Assembly: GCA_031418215.1 (NCBI GenBank)
Contig: JANOXC010000150.1
Location: forward strand, 1-45,364
DNA from: JANOXC01 sp031418215
Lineage (GTDB): Bacteria; Bacteroidota; Bacteroidia; AKYH767-A; OLB10
Length of the DNA stretch: 45,364 nucleotides
Direction of reading: 5' to 3'
The translations under genes were made by a program, and so were the position numbers. Positions 16,373-24,004 of the stretch are shown piece by piece. Every line of letters starts with the position of its first letter. The first letter of the stretch is position 1. The notes beneath the pieces are model-generated. The model saw nothing but the letters and a program-made list of their open reading frames with translations, made no database searches and was not told the DNA's origin.

Positions 16373-17218
16373 TTAAATTATTGATACTTCCGGTTTGATT
16401 TTAGTTAGTGGTCGGTTTTTAAGAGGTGTTATTGAAATTGCGTATTCAAATTTTAATGGTGTTGATTTCCCTAAACTGCTATGTGGACGTTGAGTATTAT
16501 ACCGTTTTATCACTATTGGCAATAATTTTTTTAATTGTTTAAAACTATCAACTCCCAAGGGGATTAAATAATCGTTTTTCAGGGTCCCATTGAACCGTTC
16601 CATGTGAGGATTATCGTAAACACTTTTACACATACTTATGCTTACTCCCTTGGCTTTTAATAGTGCCACATACTTGTTAAAACGGTATTGACTGCCTCGA
16701 TCACTATGGTGAACTAAATGATCATAAGAGCGACCTCCCCTTTCTCTAAATGCCATATTTAAGCACTTCATACTACTTTGTTCCGCTGTCATCCTTTCAG
16801 AGGCTGAATAACCTAATATCCGCCTGCTATATAGATCCATAAGTGTGGTTATATAGCATACTTGCTCGCCCATCATGTAATAGGTGATATCACTTACCCA
16901 TACCTGATTAATATCATTCAGCGTTTTATTTGCGATTAAGTTATTGTAATGTACCCAGGCACTATCAGTTGTCTTGAAATAATTTTTAAGTCGCCTCAAA
17001 TTAAATCCATTTTCCCTCAGCAACTTCTCATACCCAACTCTGCCAATATGCTCTGGCTGAAGCTTATCATATAAAACTTTGGCCCCCATACGAGGATGAA
17101 TCGTGCGTTCTATATGAGCCTGGGTAAGTAGATCCTGATGATACATCATACGATTGAAATAACGTTGCTCATACTGATTAACCGCTTGTTTGCTGATTTT
17201 GAAATACGCATAAATCAT
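16373..17218 (-). CDS. IS3-family transposase OrfB (DDE integrase domain)
   Basis: A 281-residue catalytic part of the transposase. The helix region HPRMGAKVLYDKL is followed by the rve integrase core. The DDE triad is visible in VWVSDITYY, VHHSDRGSQY and NPHMERFNGTLKND, and the C-terminal YNTQRPHSSLGKSTPLKFEY is the usual family tail. Its ATG (17218) overlaps the orfA stop as ATGA. The frame is also open upstream as far as the A_AAA_AAG site in orfA, so the working transposase is probably an OrfAB fusion made by -1 frameshifting. No lesion was seen. Confidence 0.93.
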   Translation of the reverse strand: MIYAYFKISKQAVNQYEQRYFNRMMYHQDLLTQAHIERTIHPRMGAKVLYDKLQPEHIGRVGYEKLLRENGFNLRRLKNYFKTTDSAWVHYNNLIANKTLNDINQVWVSDITYYMMGEQVCYITTLMDLYSRRILGYSASERMTAEQSSMKCLNMAFRERGGRSYDHLVHHSDRGSQYRFNKYVALLKAKGVSISMCKSVYDNPHMERFNGTLKNDYLIPLGVDSFKQLKKLLPIVIKRYNTQRPHSSLGKSTPLKFEYAISITPLKNRPLTKIKPEVSII

Positions 17219-17628
17219 TTGCCTTTTGTAGTGGTGCTGTTCTTTGATGTTTTTGTACCAGAGGATAACTTTCCACCGAACTTTTTTTTAATATCATATC
17301 CAACATCTTCACTACCAATAGAAAGCATTTTGTTCAAAATATCTATCTCCATTTGCTTTTGTCCAACAGCGCGCTCTAGTGCTTCTATTCTTTCATTTAG
17401 CGATTTAATTCGCTCATTTTGACTTCGTTTTTCCACCACTTGTTTTATTCCCTTTTTCAAATGTAGGGAATATCGATAAATCCATTTATAAACAGTCGTG
17501 CCGCTTACCTCATATTCCCGGCACGCTGCGCTTACACTTAGTTCATTACGCTCTATTTTTTTTACAATCTCGCGACGTAGTTCTTCACTAAAATATCGCA
17601 CTTCCCTTTGACTTCTTTTGATGACCAT
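17215..17628 (-). CDS. IS3-family OrfA (helix-turn-helix and coiled coil)
   Basis: A 137-residue DNA-binding part. The N-terminal helix-turn-helix (FSEELRREIVKKIERNE, then SVSAACREYEVSGTTVYKWI) is followed by a leucine-zipper-like coil (about 70-103: IKSLNERIEALERAVGQKQ, then MEIDILNKML). Codons 114-116 read AAA AAA AAG, a canonical A_AAA_AAG slippery heptamer. A -1 shift there continues openly into orfB, which lies in the -1 frame. Without the shift, OrfA ends in a Ser/Thr-rich tail (SSGTKTSKNSTTTKGK). Confidence 0.92.
   Translation of the reverse strand: MVIKRSQREVRYFSEELRREIVKKIERNELSVSAACREYEVSGTTVYKWIYRYSLHLKKGIKQVVEKRSQNERIKSLNERIEALERAVGQKQMEIDILNKMLSIGSEDVGYDIKKKFGGKLSSGTKTSKNSTTTKGK
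17281..17289 (-). promoter_or_regulatory. Programmed -1 frameshift site (A8G) in orfA
   Basis: On the minus strand, eight A followed by G encode K114-K116 in frame 0 as AAA AAA AAG. The orfB ATG is offset by 410 nt from the orfA start (2 modulo 3, the -1 frame). No stop codon lies in the -1 frame between the slip site and the orfB ATG. This matches known IS3-family frameshift signals. Confidence 0.8.
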
Positions 17629-17665
17629 AAACTAGCTTTTTTAGTTTAATTTTAACTCGAATTTT

Positions 17666-17690
17666 GGTCAACATATGTTAGTCTATGACA
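17666..17690. repeat. Right inverted repeat of the IS
   Basis: Reverse complement of the left end (see 16300-16324), with GGTCAAC at 17666-17672 and TTAGTCTA at 17678-17685. Confidence 0.65.
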
Positions 17691-17758
17691 GTTTAATTTG
17701 GTTTTTAGGTTTAATATGGTTTGAAGTTGTTTGAGATAAATTAGTTTGCTCATTTTTA

Positions 17759-17800
17759 ATACCCTATACCTTATACCCTATACCCTATACCCAATACCCT
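17759..17800. repeat. Tandem heptamer array, six copies of ATACCCT
   Basis: Six consecutive 7-mers: ATACCCT, ATACCTT, ATACCCT, ATACCCT, ATACCCA, ATACCCT. It runs directly into the octamer array at 17801. Confidence 0.9.
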
Positions 17801-17832
17801 TTTGCCTCTTTGCCTCTTTGCCTCTTTGCCTC
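17801..17832. repeat. Tandem octamer array, four copies of TTTGCCTC
   Basis: Four perfect TTTGCCTC copies with no gap after the heptamer array. The array ends about 80 nt upstream of the rpoB -33 element. Each unit contains TTTG. Confidence 0.9.
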
Positions 17833-17911
17833 TTTCCTAATAATCATCTTTTCTAAAAAATAGCTACTCAAAATAATTTCTTCAACAATTGATAAAAAAG
17901 CAATCTTCCCC

Positions 17912-17942
17912 TTTGAATTTCAACTCAATCTGCCTACTTTTG
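17912..17942 (+). promoter_or_regulatory. Predicted rpoB promoter
   Basis: TTTG (17912-17915), 19-nt spacer, TACTTTTG (17935-17942), a full match to the Bacteroidota consensus. Transcription would start near 17949 and leave a leader of about 140 nt. This supports rpoB being transcribed on its own. Confidence 0.7.
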
Positions 17943-18089
17943 CCTCCCTTTTTAGGGGTAGTGTACTGCGACCTGCTAATTTATTCTTATTTCACATTGA
18001 AAATCAATCAACTAGCTGTCATCTTCGTCACCATTTCCTGGGCCTAAAAGCCTCTTTAAAATCTCAAAAACTCGAACTAATATAACAGA

Positions 18090-21000
18090 ATGAGCACAAA
18101 AGCGATCAGTATTCACGGATTTCATGAAAAGAGTGTTGGTAACAGGATCAATTTTGCCGGACAAAAGAACCCTGTCAGTTACCCTGATTTTCTCGAAATT
18201 CAGTTAAAATCATTTAAGGATTTCTTTCAACTGGAGACCACCAGTGAGAACCGTTCCCAGGAAGGGTTGTTCAAGGTGTTCAGCGAGAATTTCCCGATCA
18301 GTGATTCCCGTAACAACTTTGTACTGGAATTCCTTGATTATTTTGTGGATCCTCCCCGTTACAGCATTGAAGAGTGTATTGAGCGTGGATTAACGCACAG
18401 TGTACCACTGAAGGCAAAATTAAAATTATACTGTACCGATCCCGAGCATGAAGATTTTGAGACCATTGTTCAGGATGTTTACCTTGGTACAATTCCTTAT
18501 ATGACTCCTAAAGGTACATTCGTTATCAACGGTGCTGAAAGGGTTATTGTTTCCCAGCTCCACCGTTCACCCGGTGTTTTCTTCGGAAGCAGCCGTCATG
18601 CGAACGGAACGAAATTATATTCTGCACGTGTTATTCCTTTTAAGGGATCATGGATTGAATTTGCAACTGATATCAACAATGTCATGTATGCTTATATTGA
18701 TCGTAAGAAGAAATTCCCGGTTACTACTTTATTACGTGCTATCGGTTTCCAAACAGATAAAGAGATCTTAGAAATATTTGGATTAGCTGATGAGGTTAAA
18801 GTCAGCAAAGCCGGTTTGAAAAAAGTTGTTGGTCGTAAACTGGCTGCTCGTGTTTTAAAAAGCTGGGTGGAAGATTTTGTGGATGAGGATACCGGTGAAG
18901 TTGTTTCCATTGAGCGTAATGAAGTCATCATGGAGCGTGAAACCATTCTCGAAGATGATCATATCGATACCATTGTAGATGCAGGTGTAAAGAGCATCAT
19001 TCTTCATAAGGAAGATGCCAACTCAAATGATTATGCAATCATTTACAACACGCTGCAAAAAGATACTTCTAACTCTGAAAAAGAAGCGGTTGAACACATC
19101 TACCGTCAGTTGCGTAACGCTGAGCCACCTGATGAAGAAACAGCTCGCGGCATCATCGACAAATTATTCTTCTCTGATAAACGTTATGATTTAGGTGAAG
19201 TTGGCCGTTACAGGATTAACCGTAAGCTGAATCTGAATACTGCGGAGAATGTAAAAGTACTTACCAAAGAAGATATCATCGAAATCATCAAGTATCTGAT
19301 CATGCTTATTAACAGCAAGACGATTGTGGATGATATCGATCACTTGTCAAACAGGAGGGTGAGAACCGTTGGTGAGCAATTGTATTCACAGTTTGGTGTA
19401 GGTCTGGCTCGTATGGCACGTACTATTCGTGAGCGAATGAACGTTCGTGATAATGAAGTGTTCACCCCTGCCGATCTGATTAATGCTAAAACGCTTTCTT
19501 CCGTAATTAACTCTTTCTTCGGAACAAACCAGCTGAGTCAGTTTATGGATCAAACTAACCCACTGGCGGAAATCACACATAAGCGGAGGCTATCTGCCCT
19601 TGGACCTGGTGGTTTAAGTCGTGAGCGTGCCGGATTTGAGGTTCGTGACGTTCATTACACCCATTACGGCCGTTTATGTACTATTGAAACACCGGAAGGA
19701 CCGAATATTGGTTTGATCTCTTCTTTATGTGTTTATGCGAAGATCAATCCACTTGGATTCATCTCCACTCCATATCGTAAAGTAGTGGAAGGAAAGCTCG
19801 ATATTAAGAGCCCAATTATATATTTAACAGCAGAAGAAGAAGATACTAAAGTGATTGCACAGGCAAATGCCAATGTGGATGAACTTGGTGTTTTCCACGA
19901 CCTTAAAGTAAAGGCTCGTTTCGAAGGAGATTTTCCAATCGTTGAACCGAAGGATATTCACTTGATGGATGTTGCCCCAAATCAGATTGCATCTATTGCA
20001 GCCTCTTTAATTCCATTTCTTGAGCATGATGATGCGAACCGTGCATTGATGGGTTCTAACATGCAGCGACAGGCAGTTCCACTGCTTCGTCCGGAAGCAC
20101 CAATTGTTGGTACAGGGTTAGAAGGTCACGTGGTTCGCGATTCACGTGTTTTGGTGAATGCTGAATATCCAGGTGTAGTTGAATATGTTGACTCCAATGA
20201 AATTCATATCCGCAGCATTCGTGATGAAGAGCAAAAATTGGTATCTTTTGAAGATGATCTGAAAGTTTATAAATTGATTAAATTCAAGAAAACCAATCAG
20301 AGTACTTGTATCAATTTAAAGCCAATTGTTAAAAAAGGTGATAAAGTAAAAACAGGTCAGGTATTGTGTGAAGGATATGCTACCCAAGGTGGAGAACTTG
20401 CATTGGGACGTAACCTGAAAGTGGCATTCATGCCGTGGAAAGGAAACAACTTCGAAGATGCCATCGTTATTTCTGAGCGTGTAATCCGTGAAGACATTTT
20501 TACTTCTATTCACATCGACGAATACAGTCTTGAAGTGCGTGATACAAAACGCGGACTGGAAGAGTTAACAGCTGATATTCCTAACGTAAGTGAAGAAGCG
20601 ACTCGTGATCTTGATGAACATGGATTGATTCGTATTGGTGCTGAAGTAACAGAAGGTGATATTCTTATTGGAAAAATCACTCCTAAGGGAGAGACAGACC
20701 CTTCACCGGAAGAAAAACTCTTAAGAGCCATCTTTGGTGATAAAGCCGGAGATGTAAAAGATGCTTCTTTAAAAGTACCACCATCAGTTAAAGGTGTGGT
20801 TATTGAGAAGAAATTATTCTCCCGTGCCATCAAGGAAAAAAATCCAAAGACTGACGATAAAGCAGCCATTGCAAAAATTGATGCCGAACAGGATAAAATA
20901 CTTGCTGATCTTAAGTTGAAGCTGGTTGACAAGTTATTCATACTTGTATCAGGTAAAACTTCTCAGGGTGTAGTGAATGTTTATAAAGAAGCTGTTGTGC

Positions 21001-21929
21001 CAAAAGGAACGAAGTTCACACAAAAAGCACTGCAGGATCTGGATTACTTAAACCTTAATCCATACAAATGGACAACAGATAAGGAAACCAATGAGCGCCT
21101 TACTACGCTGCTGAACAATTATAATGTAAAGCACAATGAATTAATAGCAGGATTTAAGCGCAGGAAATTTGCCATTCAAATTGGTGATGAACTGCCAACC
21201 GGTATCATGCAATTAGCCAAGGTTTACATTGCTAAAAAACGTAAACTGAAAGTTGGAGATAAGATGGCCGGTCGTCACGGTAATAAAGGTATTGTTGCGA
21301 AAATCGTTCGTGATGAAGACATGCCTTACCTTGAAGACGGAACACCAGTTGATATCGTGTTGAACCCACTGGGTGTACCATCACGTATGAACCTTGGTCA
21401 GATTTATGAAACAGTTCTTGCATGGGCCGGACAAAAATTGGGTACTAAATTCGCTACTCCTATTTTTGATGGTGCATCATTAGCCGACATTGATCATTAT
21501 GTTGCCAAGGCTGATTTACCGAAGTTTGGTAGTACGTATTTATTTGATGGTGGTACCGGTGAGCGTTTCGATCAACCTGCTACTGTTGGTATTATATATA
21601 TGCTGAAATTAGGTCATATGGTGGATGATAAGATGCATGCCCGTTCAATAGGACCATACTCTTTGATTACGCAACAACCATTGGGTGGTAAAGCACAGTT
21701 TGGAGGTCAACGATTTGGTGAGATGGAGGTTTGGGCTATCGAAGCATTTGGTGCCGCTAACATATTACAGGAATTACTGACTATTAAATCTGATGATGTA
21801 ATGGGACGTGCAAAAGCTTATGAAGCCATTGTAAAAGGTGAAAACATGGGCCCTCCGGGAATACCTGAATCTTTCAACGTATTGCTGCATGAATTGCGCG
21901 GCTTGTGCTTGAAGATTACATTGGAGTAA
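18090..21929 (+). CDS. rpoB: RNA polymerase beta subunit
   Basis: Core subunit of RNA polymerase. The 1279-residue length and the start (NRINFAGQKNPVSYPDFLEI) are those of Bacteroidota RpoB. The rifampicin region at about 478-503 reads NQLSQFMDQTNPLAE, ITHKRRLSALGPGG. The residues equivalent to E. coli D516, H526 and S531 are present, so no classical resistance change is seen. RDVHYTHYGRLC, ETPEGPNIGLI and the C-terminal GIPESFNVLLHELRGL are intact. Arg CGT codons are frequent, fitting high expression. It has its own promoter and a strong terminator (21945-21976). Neither rplL upstream nor rpoC downstream is present, which is very unusual because rplJ-rplL-rpoB-rpoC order is nearly universal. 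Confidence 0.98.
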   Translation: MSTKAISIHGFHEKSVGNRINFAGQKNPVSYPDFLEIQLKSFKDFFQLETTSENRSQEGLFKVFSENFPISDSRNNFVLEFLDYFVDPPRYSIEECIERGLTHSVPLKAKLKLYCTDPEHEDFETIVQDVYLGTIPYMTPKGTFVINGAERVIVSQLHRSPGVFFGSSRHANGTKLYSARVIPFKGSWIEFATDINNVMYAYIDRKKKFPVTTLLRAIGFQTDKEILEIFGLADEVKVSKAGLKKVVGRKLAARVLKSWVEDFVDEDTGEVVSIERNEVIMERETILEDDHIDTIVDAGVKSIILHKEDANSNDYAIIYNTLQKDTSNSEKEAVEHIYRQLRNAEPPDEETARGIIDKLFFSDKRYDLGEVGRYRINRKLNLNTAENVKVLTKEDIIEIIKYLIMLINSKTIVDDIDHLSNRRVRTVGEQLYSQFGVGLARMARTIRERMNVRDNEVFTPADLINAKTLSSVINSFFGTNQLSQFMDQTNPLAEITHKRRLSALGPGGLSRERAGFEVRDVHYTHYGRLCTIETPEGPNIGLISSLCVYAKINPLGFISTPYRKVVEGKLDIKSPIIYLTAEEEDTKVIAQANANVDELGVFHDLKVKARFEGDFPIVEPKDIHLMDVAPNQIASIAASLIPFLEHDDANRALMGSNMQRQAVPLLRPEAPIVGTGLEGHVVRDSRVLVNAEYPGVVEYVDSNEIHIRSIRDEEQKLVSFEDDLKVYKLIKFKKTNQSTCINLKPIVKKGDKVKTGQVLCEGYATQGGELALGRNLKVAFMPWKGNNFEDAIVISERVIREDIFTSIHIDEYSLEVRDTKRGLEELTADIPNVSEEATRDLDEHGLIRIGAEVTEGDILIGKITPKGETDPSPEEKLLRAIFGDKAGDVKDASLKVPPSVKGVVIEKKLFSRAIKEKNPKTDDKAAIAKIDAEQDKILADLKLKLVDKLFILVSGKTSQGVVNVYKEAVVPKGTKFTQKALQDLDYLNLNPYKWTTDKETNERLTTLLNNYNVKHNELIAGFKRRKFAIQIGDELPTGIMQLAKVYIAKKRKLKVGDKMAGRHGNKGIVAKIVRDEDMPYLEDGTPVDIVLNPLGVPSRMNLGQIYETVLAWAGQKLGTKFATPIFDGASLADIDHYVAKADLPKFGSTYLFDGGTGERFDQPATVGIIYMLKLGHMVDDKMHARSIGPYSLITQQPLGGKAQFGGQRFGEMEVWAIEAFGAANILQELLTIKSDDVMGRAKAYEAIVKGENMGPPGIPESFNVLLHELRGLCLKITLE

Positions 21930-21944
21930 TAATAGTTTATATAT

Positions 21945-21976
21945 AAAAAAAGGGAGCTTATGGCTCCCTTTTTTTT
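21945..21976 (+). terminator. Strong Rho-independent terminator of rpoB
   Basis: GGGAGC (21952-21957) and GCTCCC (21963-21968) with a 5-nt loop, flanked by an A-run and followed by eight T. It lies 16 nt after the rpoB stop, so transcription ends there instead of continuing to an rpoC. Confidence 0.9.
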
Positions 21977-22368
21977 GGGCAGATTTTATAAATGTAAAAT
22001 GTAAAACGCTAAATGTAAAATGTAAAAGTTTAACTATGACCTTGAAATTTTTTTAAGGACCCTTTTGCGGTTTTGACTTTAACATTTTACATTTTATATT
22101 TTTTTCTATCAGGGATAGTTGTTAATAAGAACCCCTGAATCATCATTTAGTTGATTTTATCCCATTTTCAATTATTCGCTATTCCCTTTTTCGTCAATTT
22201 TTCAGGACACTTCCCTCCTCCTATTTGCCTGTTCGCCAAAAAAAACAGTATAAAAAGCCAGTTGCGCAGTAGTTTTGTTTTGCCCATGCTTTATCCAATA
22301 ATATTCCCGGGCATACATCCCACAACCTTTTCTTGAAAGTAATTGATTGAATCATAAAACGATGTCAA
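21977..22368. other. Intergenic region downstream of rpoB
   Basis: About 390 nt. It contains an ATGTAAA tract (21991-22028), and an oppositely oriented ACATTTTA tract (22080-22100) that could pair with it. A possible TAGTTTTG box near 22270 precedes the glucosaminidase gene. No rpoC fragment or other gene was recognised. Confidence 0.6.
21991..22100. repeat. Inverted ATGTAAA / TTTACAT tracts
   Basis: Four ATGTAAAA-type units at 21991-22028 face TTTTACATTTTA at 22080-22100. The same simple unit occurs at 3349-3387 and 8001-8050. Confidence 0.5.
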
Positions 22369-23031
22369 ATGAAAACTGGTTGTTGCCATTCAAAACTAAT
22401 ACACCAAACGGATCGCCATGCCATCTGCATCAATCCGGGTTGTGAGAATTACCTTGGACATACATCAGCAAATATTGATTATAGCAAATGGAAAAACACG
22501 TTTGCTGCCGTTGCTCTTACATTCCTTCTGCTTTTCTCCTTTGATGATTTCAGCAAGGAAAATAAGGAACAATATACGCTTGCCTTACTCCTTCCAACTC
22601 AACATGAAATACTAACAATAGCGCGTGTTCAGAAAGAACTTAAAACCCAGGAAGTAATGTGCCCTAAAGAAGTTCTTGCACAAATCAAAATTGAATCCGC
22701 CAACCTCACCTCTTCACTTTTCCGGCGAACTAACAATATGTTTGGAATGCGTTACCCTTTTAATAGAAAAACAACAGCTTCAGGTATATATATAACTTCC
22801 CTTGATTCGATCGTATATGGTAGCAGGGATGAATTAAAAAAATTCAGAAGATTTGAAAGTTATGCAGTATTTAACACATGGAAAGCAAGCATCGCCGATT
22901 ACAAATTATGGCAGGAACATTACTTTAATGTTTCAGAACGATATCTTGAATTTATCGGCAAAAATTATGCAGAGGACCCGTTTTATGTTGCTAAAATAAG
23001 GCAAGCTGCATCATTGCCTCAACTTAAATAA
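22369..23031 (+). CDS. Membrane-anchored glucosaminidase-like protein with Cys-rich N-terminus
   Basis: A 220-residue protein. Residues 1-30 hold C5, C6, H7, C20 and C25 (ICINPGCENYLG), which look like a small zinc ribbon on the cytoplasmic side. A single membrane segment follows (about 44-58, TFAAVALTFLLLFSF). The periplasmic part is a glucosaminidase domain (GH73-like): QIKIESANLTSS carries the likely catalytic Glu E109, and NNMFGMRYP matches the family NNxFGx block. It should cleave peptidoglycan glycan strands. The domain is short but the key Glu is present. The start is the ATG at 22369. The GH25 and GlcNAc kinase genes nearby suggest a wall-turnover neighbourhood, although they are on the other strand. 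Confidence 0.82.
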   Translation: MKTGCCHSKLIHQTDRHAICINPGCENYLGHTSANIDYSKWKNTFAAVALTFLLLFSFDDFSKENKEQYTLALLLPTQHEILTIARVQKELKTQEVMCPKEVLAQIKIESANLTSSLFRRTNNMFGMRYPFNRKTTASGIYITSLDSIVYGSRDELKKFRRFESYAVFNTWKASIADYKLWQEHYFNVSERYLEFIGKNYAEDPFYVAKIRQAASLPQLK

Positions 23032-23061
23032 TTGCTTCTTTAAACTTGCAAAGAATACCTG

Positions 23062-23757
23062 TTAAACACCTTGAATCATTTTCGCTACAAAGTACGCAAC
23101 ACTAGCAGCTAAAACACCGGTAATTGTCATGCGTAACGCACCAACAATCGGATTGTTTCCAATTACTTTGGTCTTGAAATACCCAAAAAAGAAAAGCGCG
23201 ATTACAGTCATAATGCTGGAATATAATAAGCCTGTGTGCACATCATCAACTATAAAATAAGGTGTTAATGGCACCATTCCTCCAACAACATAAGACAACC
23301 CAATATTTAAGGCACTTTTAGTAGCACGCTTTTTATCAGGCTGTTCAAGGCCCAGTTCAAAACGCATCATAAAATCAACCCATTTATCCTTGTCCTTACT
23401 GATGGCAATGGCTACATTGTTAGCTAACTCGGTTTGTACACCATATTCTATCATTACATCGGCCACCTCCTGTCTTTCCTTATCAGGAATACTTTCAATC
23501 TCATAATACTCCCTAACGAGTTCTGCATCGTAGTGTTCAATTTCTGTTTTGCCAGCAAGGTAGCCGCCCAACCCCATGGCTATTGATCCGGCAACAATTT
23601 CCGCAAGGCCTGCTGTGGTAATGATACTAGTTGATGCTATGGCTCCGGTTAAACCTGCAGTTAATGCAAACGGTACCGTGAGTCCATCAGCCATACCAAT
23701 AACAATATCCGATAAAAAATCAGAACTTTTAACATGCTGTTCATGGTAGGTGTTCAT
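23062..23757 (-). CDS. VIT1/CCC1-family iron/manganese transporter
   Basis: A 231-residue membrane protein of the vacuolar iron transporter family, which moves Fe2+ or Mn2+ by proton exchange. The family N-terminal block SDIVIGMADGLTVPFALTAG is clear. It is followed by the GSIAMGLGGYLAGKTEIEHY helix and a cytoplasmic charged helical segment (REYYEIESIPDKERQE onward) that in homologues holds carboxylate metal sites. C-terminal helices end at VAYFVAKMIQGV. It is convergent with the glucosaminidase gene. A TATCTTTG box lies about 30 nt upstream of the ATG. Confidence 0.9.
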   Translation of the reverse strand: MNTYHEQHVKSSDFLSDIVIGMADGLTVPFALTAGLTGAIASTSIITTAGLAEIVAGSIAMGLGGYLAGKTEIEHYDAELVREYYEIESIPDKERQEVADVMIEYGVQTELANNVAIAISKDKDKWVDFMMRFELGLEQPDKKRATKSALNIGLSYVVGGMVPLTPYFIVDDVHTGLLYSSIMTVIALFFFGYFKTKVIGNNPIVGALRMTITGVLAASVAYFVAKMIQGV

Positions 23758-23785
23758 ATATATAATTTTATAAGATTGGAATATG

Positions 23786-23793
23786 CAAAGATA
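23786..23793 (-). promoter_or_regulatory. Predicted -7 element of the VIT transporter gene
   Basis: On the minus strand TATCTTTG matches TAnnTTTG exactly and leaves a leader of about 25 nt before the ATG at 23757. No clear TTTG was found at -33. Confidence 0.4.
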
Positions 23794-23870
23794 AGTATTG
23801 CGCAGATAAATGAAAGGGCTTATTTTCTAAATAAGAATTTGGATTCTATTAGAGAATACAATAAAACCGC

Positions 23871-23960
23871 ATAGAACACAGAGTAAAAGCAAAGTTTCGC
23901 AAAGAAAAAAAGAAACGCTGTGATCTTCGCGATTTAACTTAGTGTACTTTGCGTTTAAAA
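23871..23960. repeat. Intergenic repeat, divergent copy C
   Basis: Contains 'cgcaaagaaaaaaag' and 'ttagtgtactttgcgtttaaaa', which match the 'actcagcgtactttgcgtt' module of copies A (3100-3245) and B (5702-5860). Confidence 0.5.
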
Positions 23961-24004
23961 AAGAACTTGAACTGCAAAGCAAAATCTATCCATGAAGTAA
24001 TAAA

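Larger units (their letters stand above)
16300..17690 (-). mobile_element. IS3-family insertion sequence
   Basis: About 1391 bp containing orfA and orfB on the minus strand. Ends: TGAGG-TAGACTAA at 16300-16312 and TTAGTCTA-TGACA at 17678-17690. Read inward, both give TG, three variable bases, TAGACTAA, five variable bases, GTTGACC (17 of 25 positions identical). A 3-bp GTT flanks both ends (16297-16299 and 17691-17693) and could be the target duplication, although the surroundings are GTTT-rich. It lies between the ABC-F promoter and the tandem-repeat arrays upstream of rpoB. Both frames are intact, so the element may be active. Confidence 0.85.
17691..17911. other. Intergenic region between the IS and the rpoB promoter
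   Basis: Begins with a GTTT-rich tract that matches the left flank of the IS (16262-16299), so the element inserted into a GTTT-rich spacer. Two adjacent tandem arrays follow (17759-17832). The remaining AT-rich sequence has no gene. No rplL remnant was seen. Confidence 0.65.

Noticed and set aside
16300..17690. Inactivation of the ABC-F gene by the insertion sequence
   Set aside because: The element starts 64 nt upstream of the ATG and leaves the TAGCTTTG box and the whole coding region intact.
17759..17832. Possible CRISPR array
   Set aside because: Units are 7 and 8 nt with no spacers and no cas genes; this is simple tandem repetition.
21977..22368. Possible start or remnant of rpoC after rpoB
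   Set aside because: The strand was read in all frames for the usual RpoC N-terminal pattern; only AT-rich repeats and stop-rich frames were found, and a terminator precedes the region.
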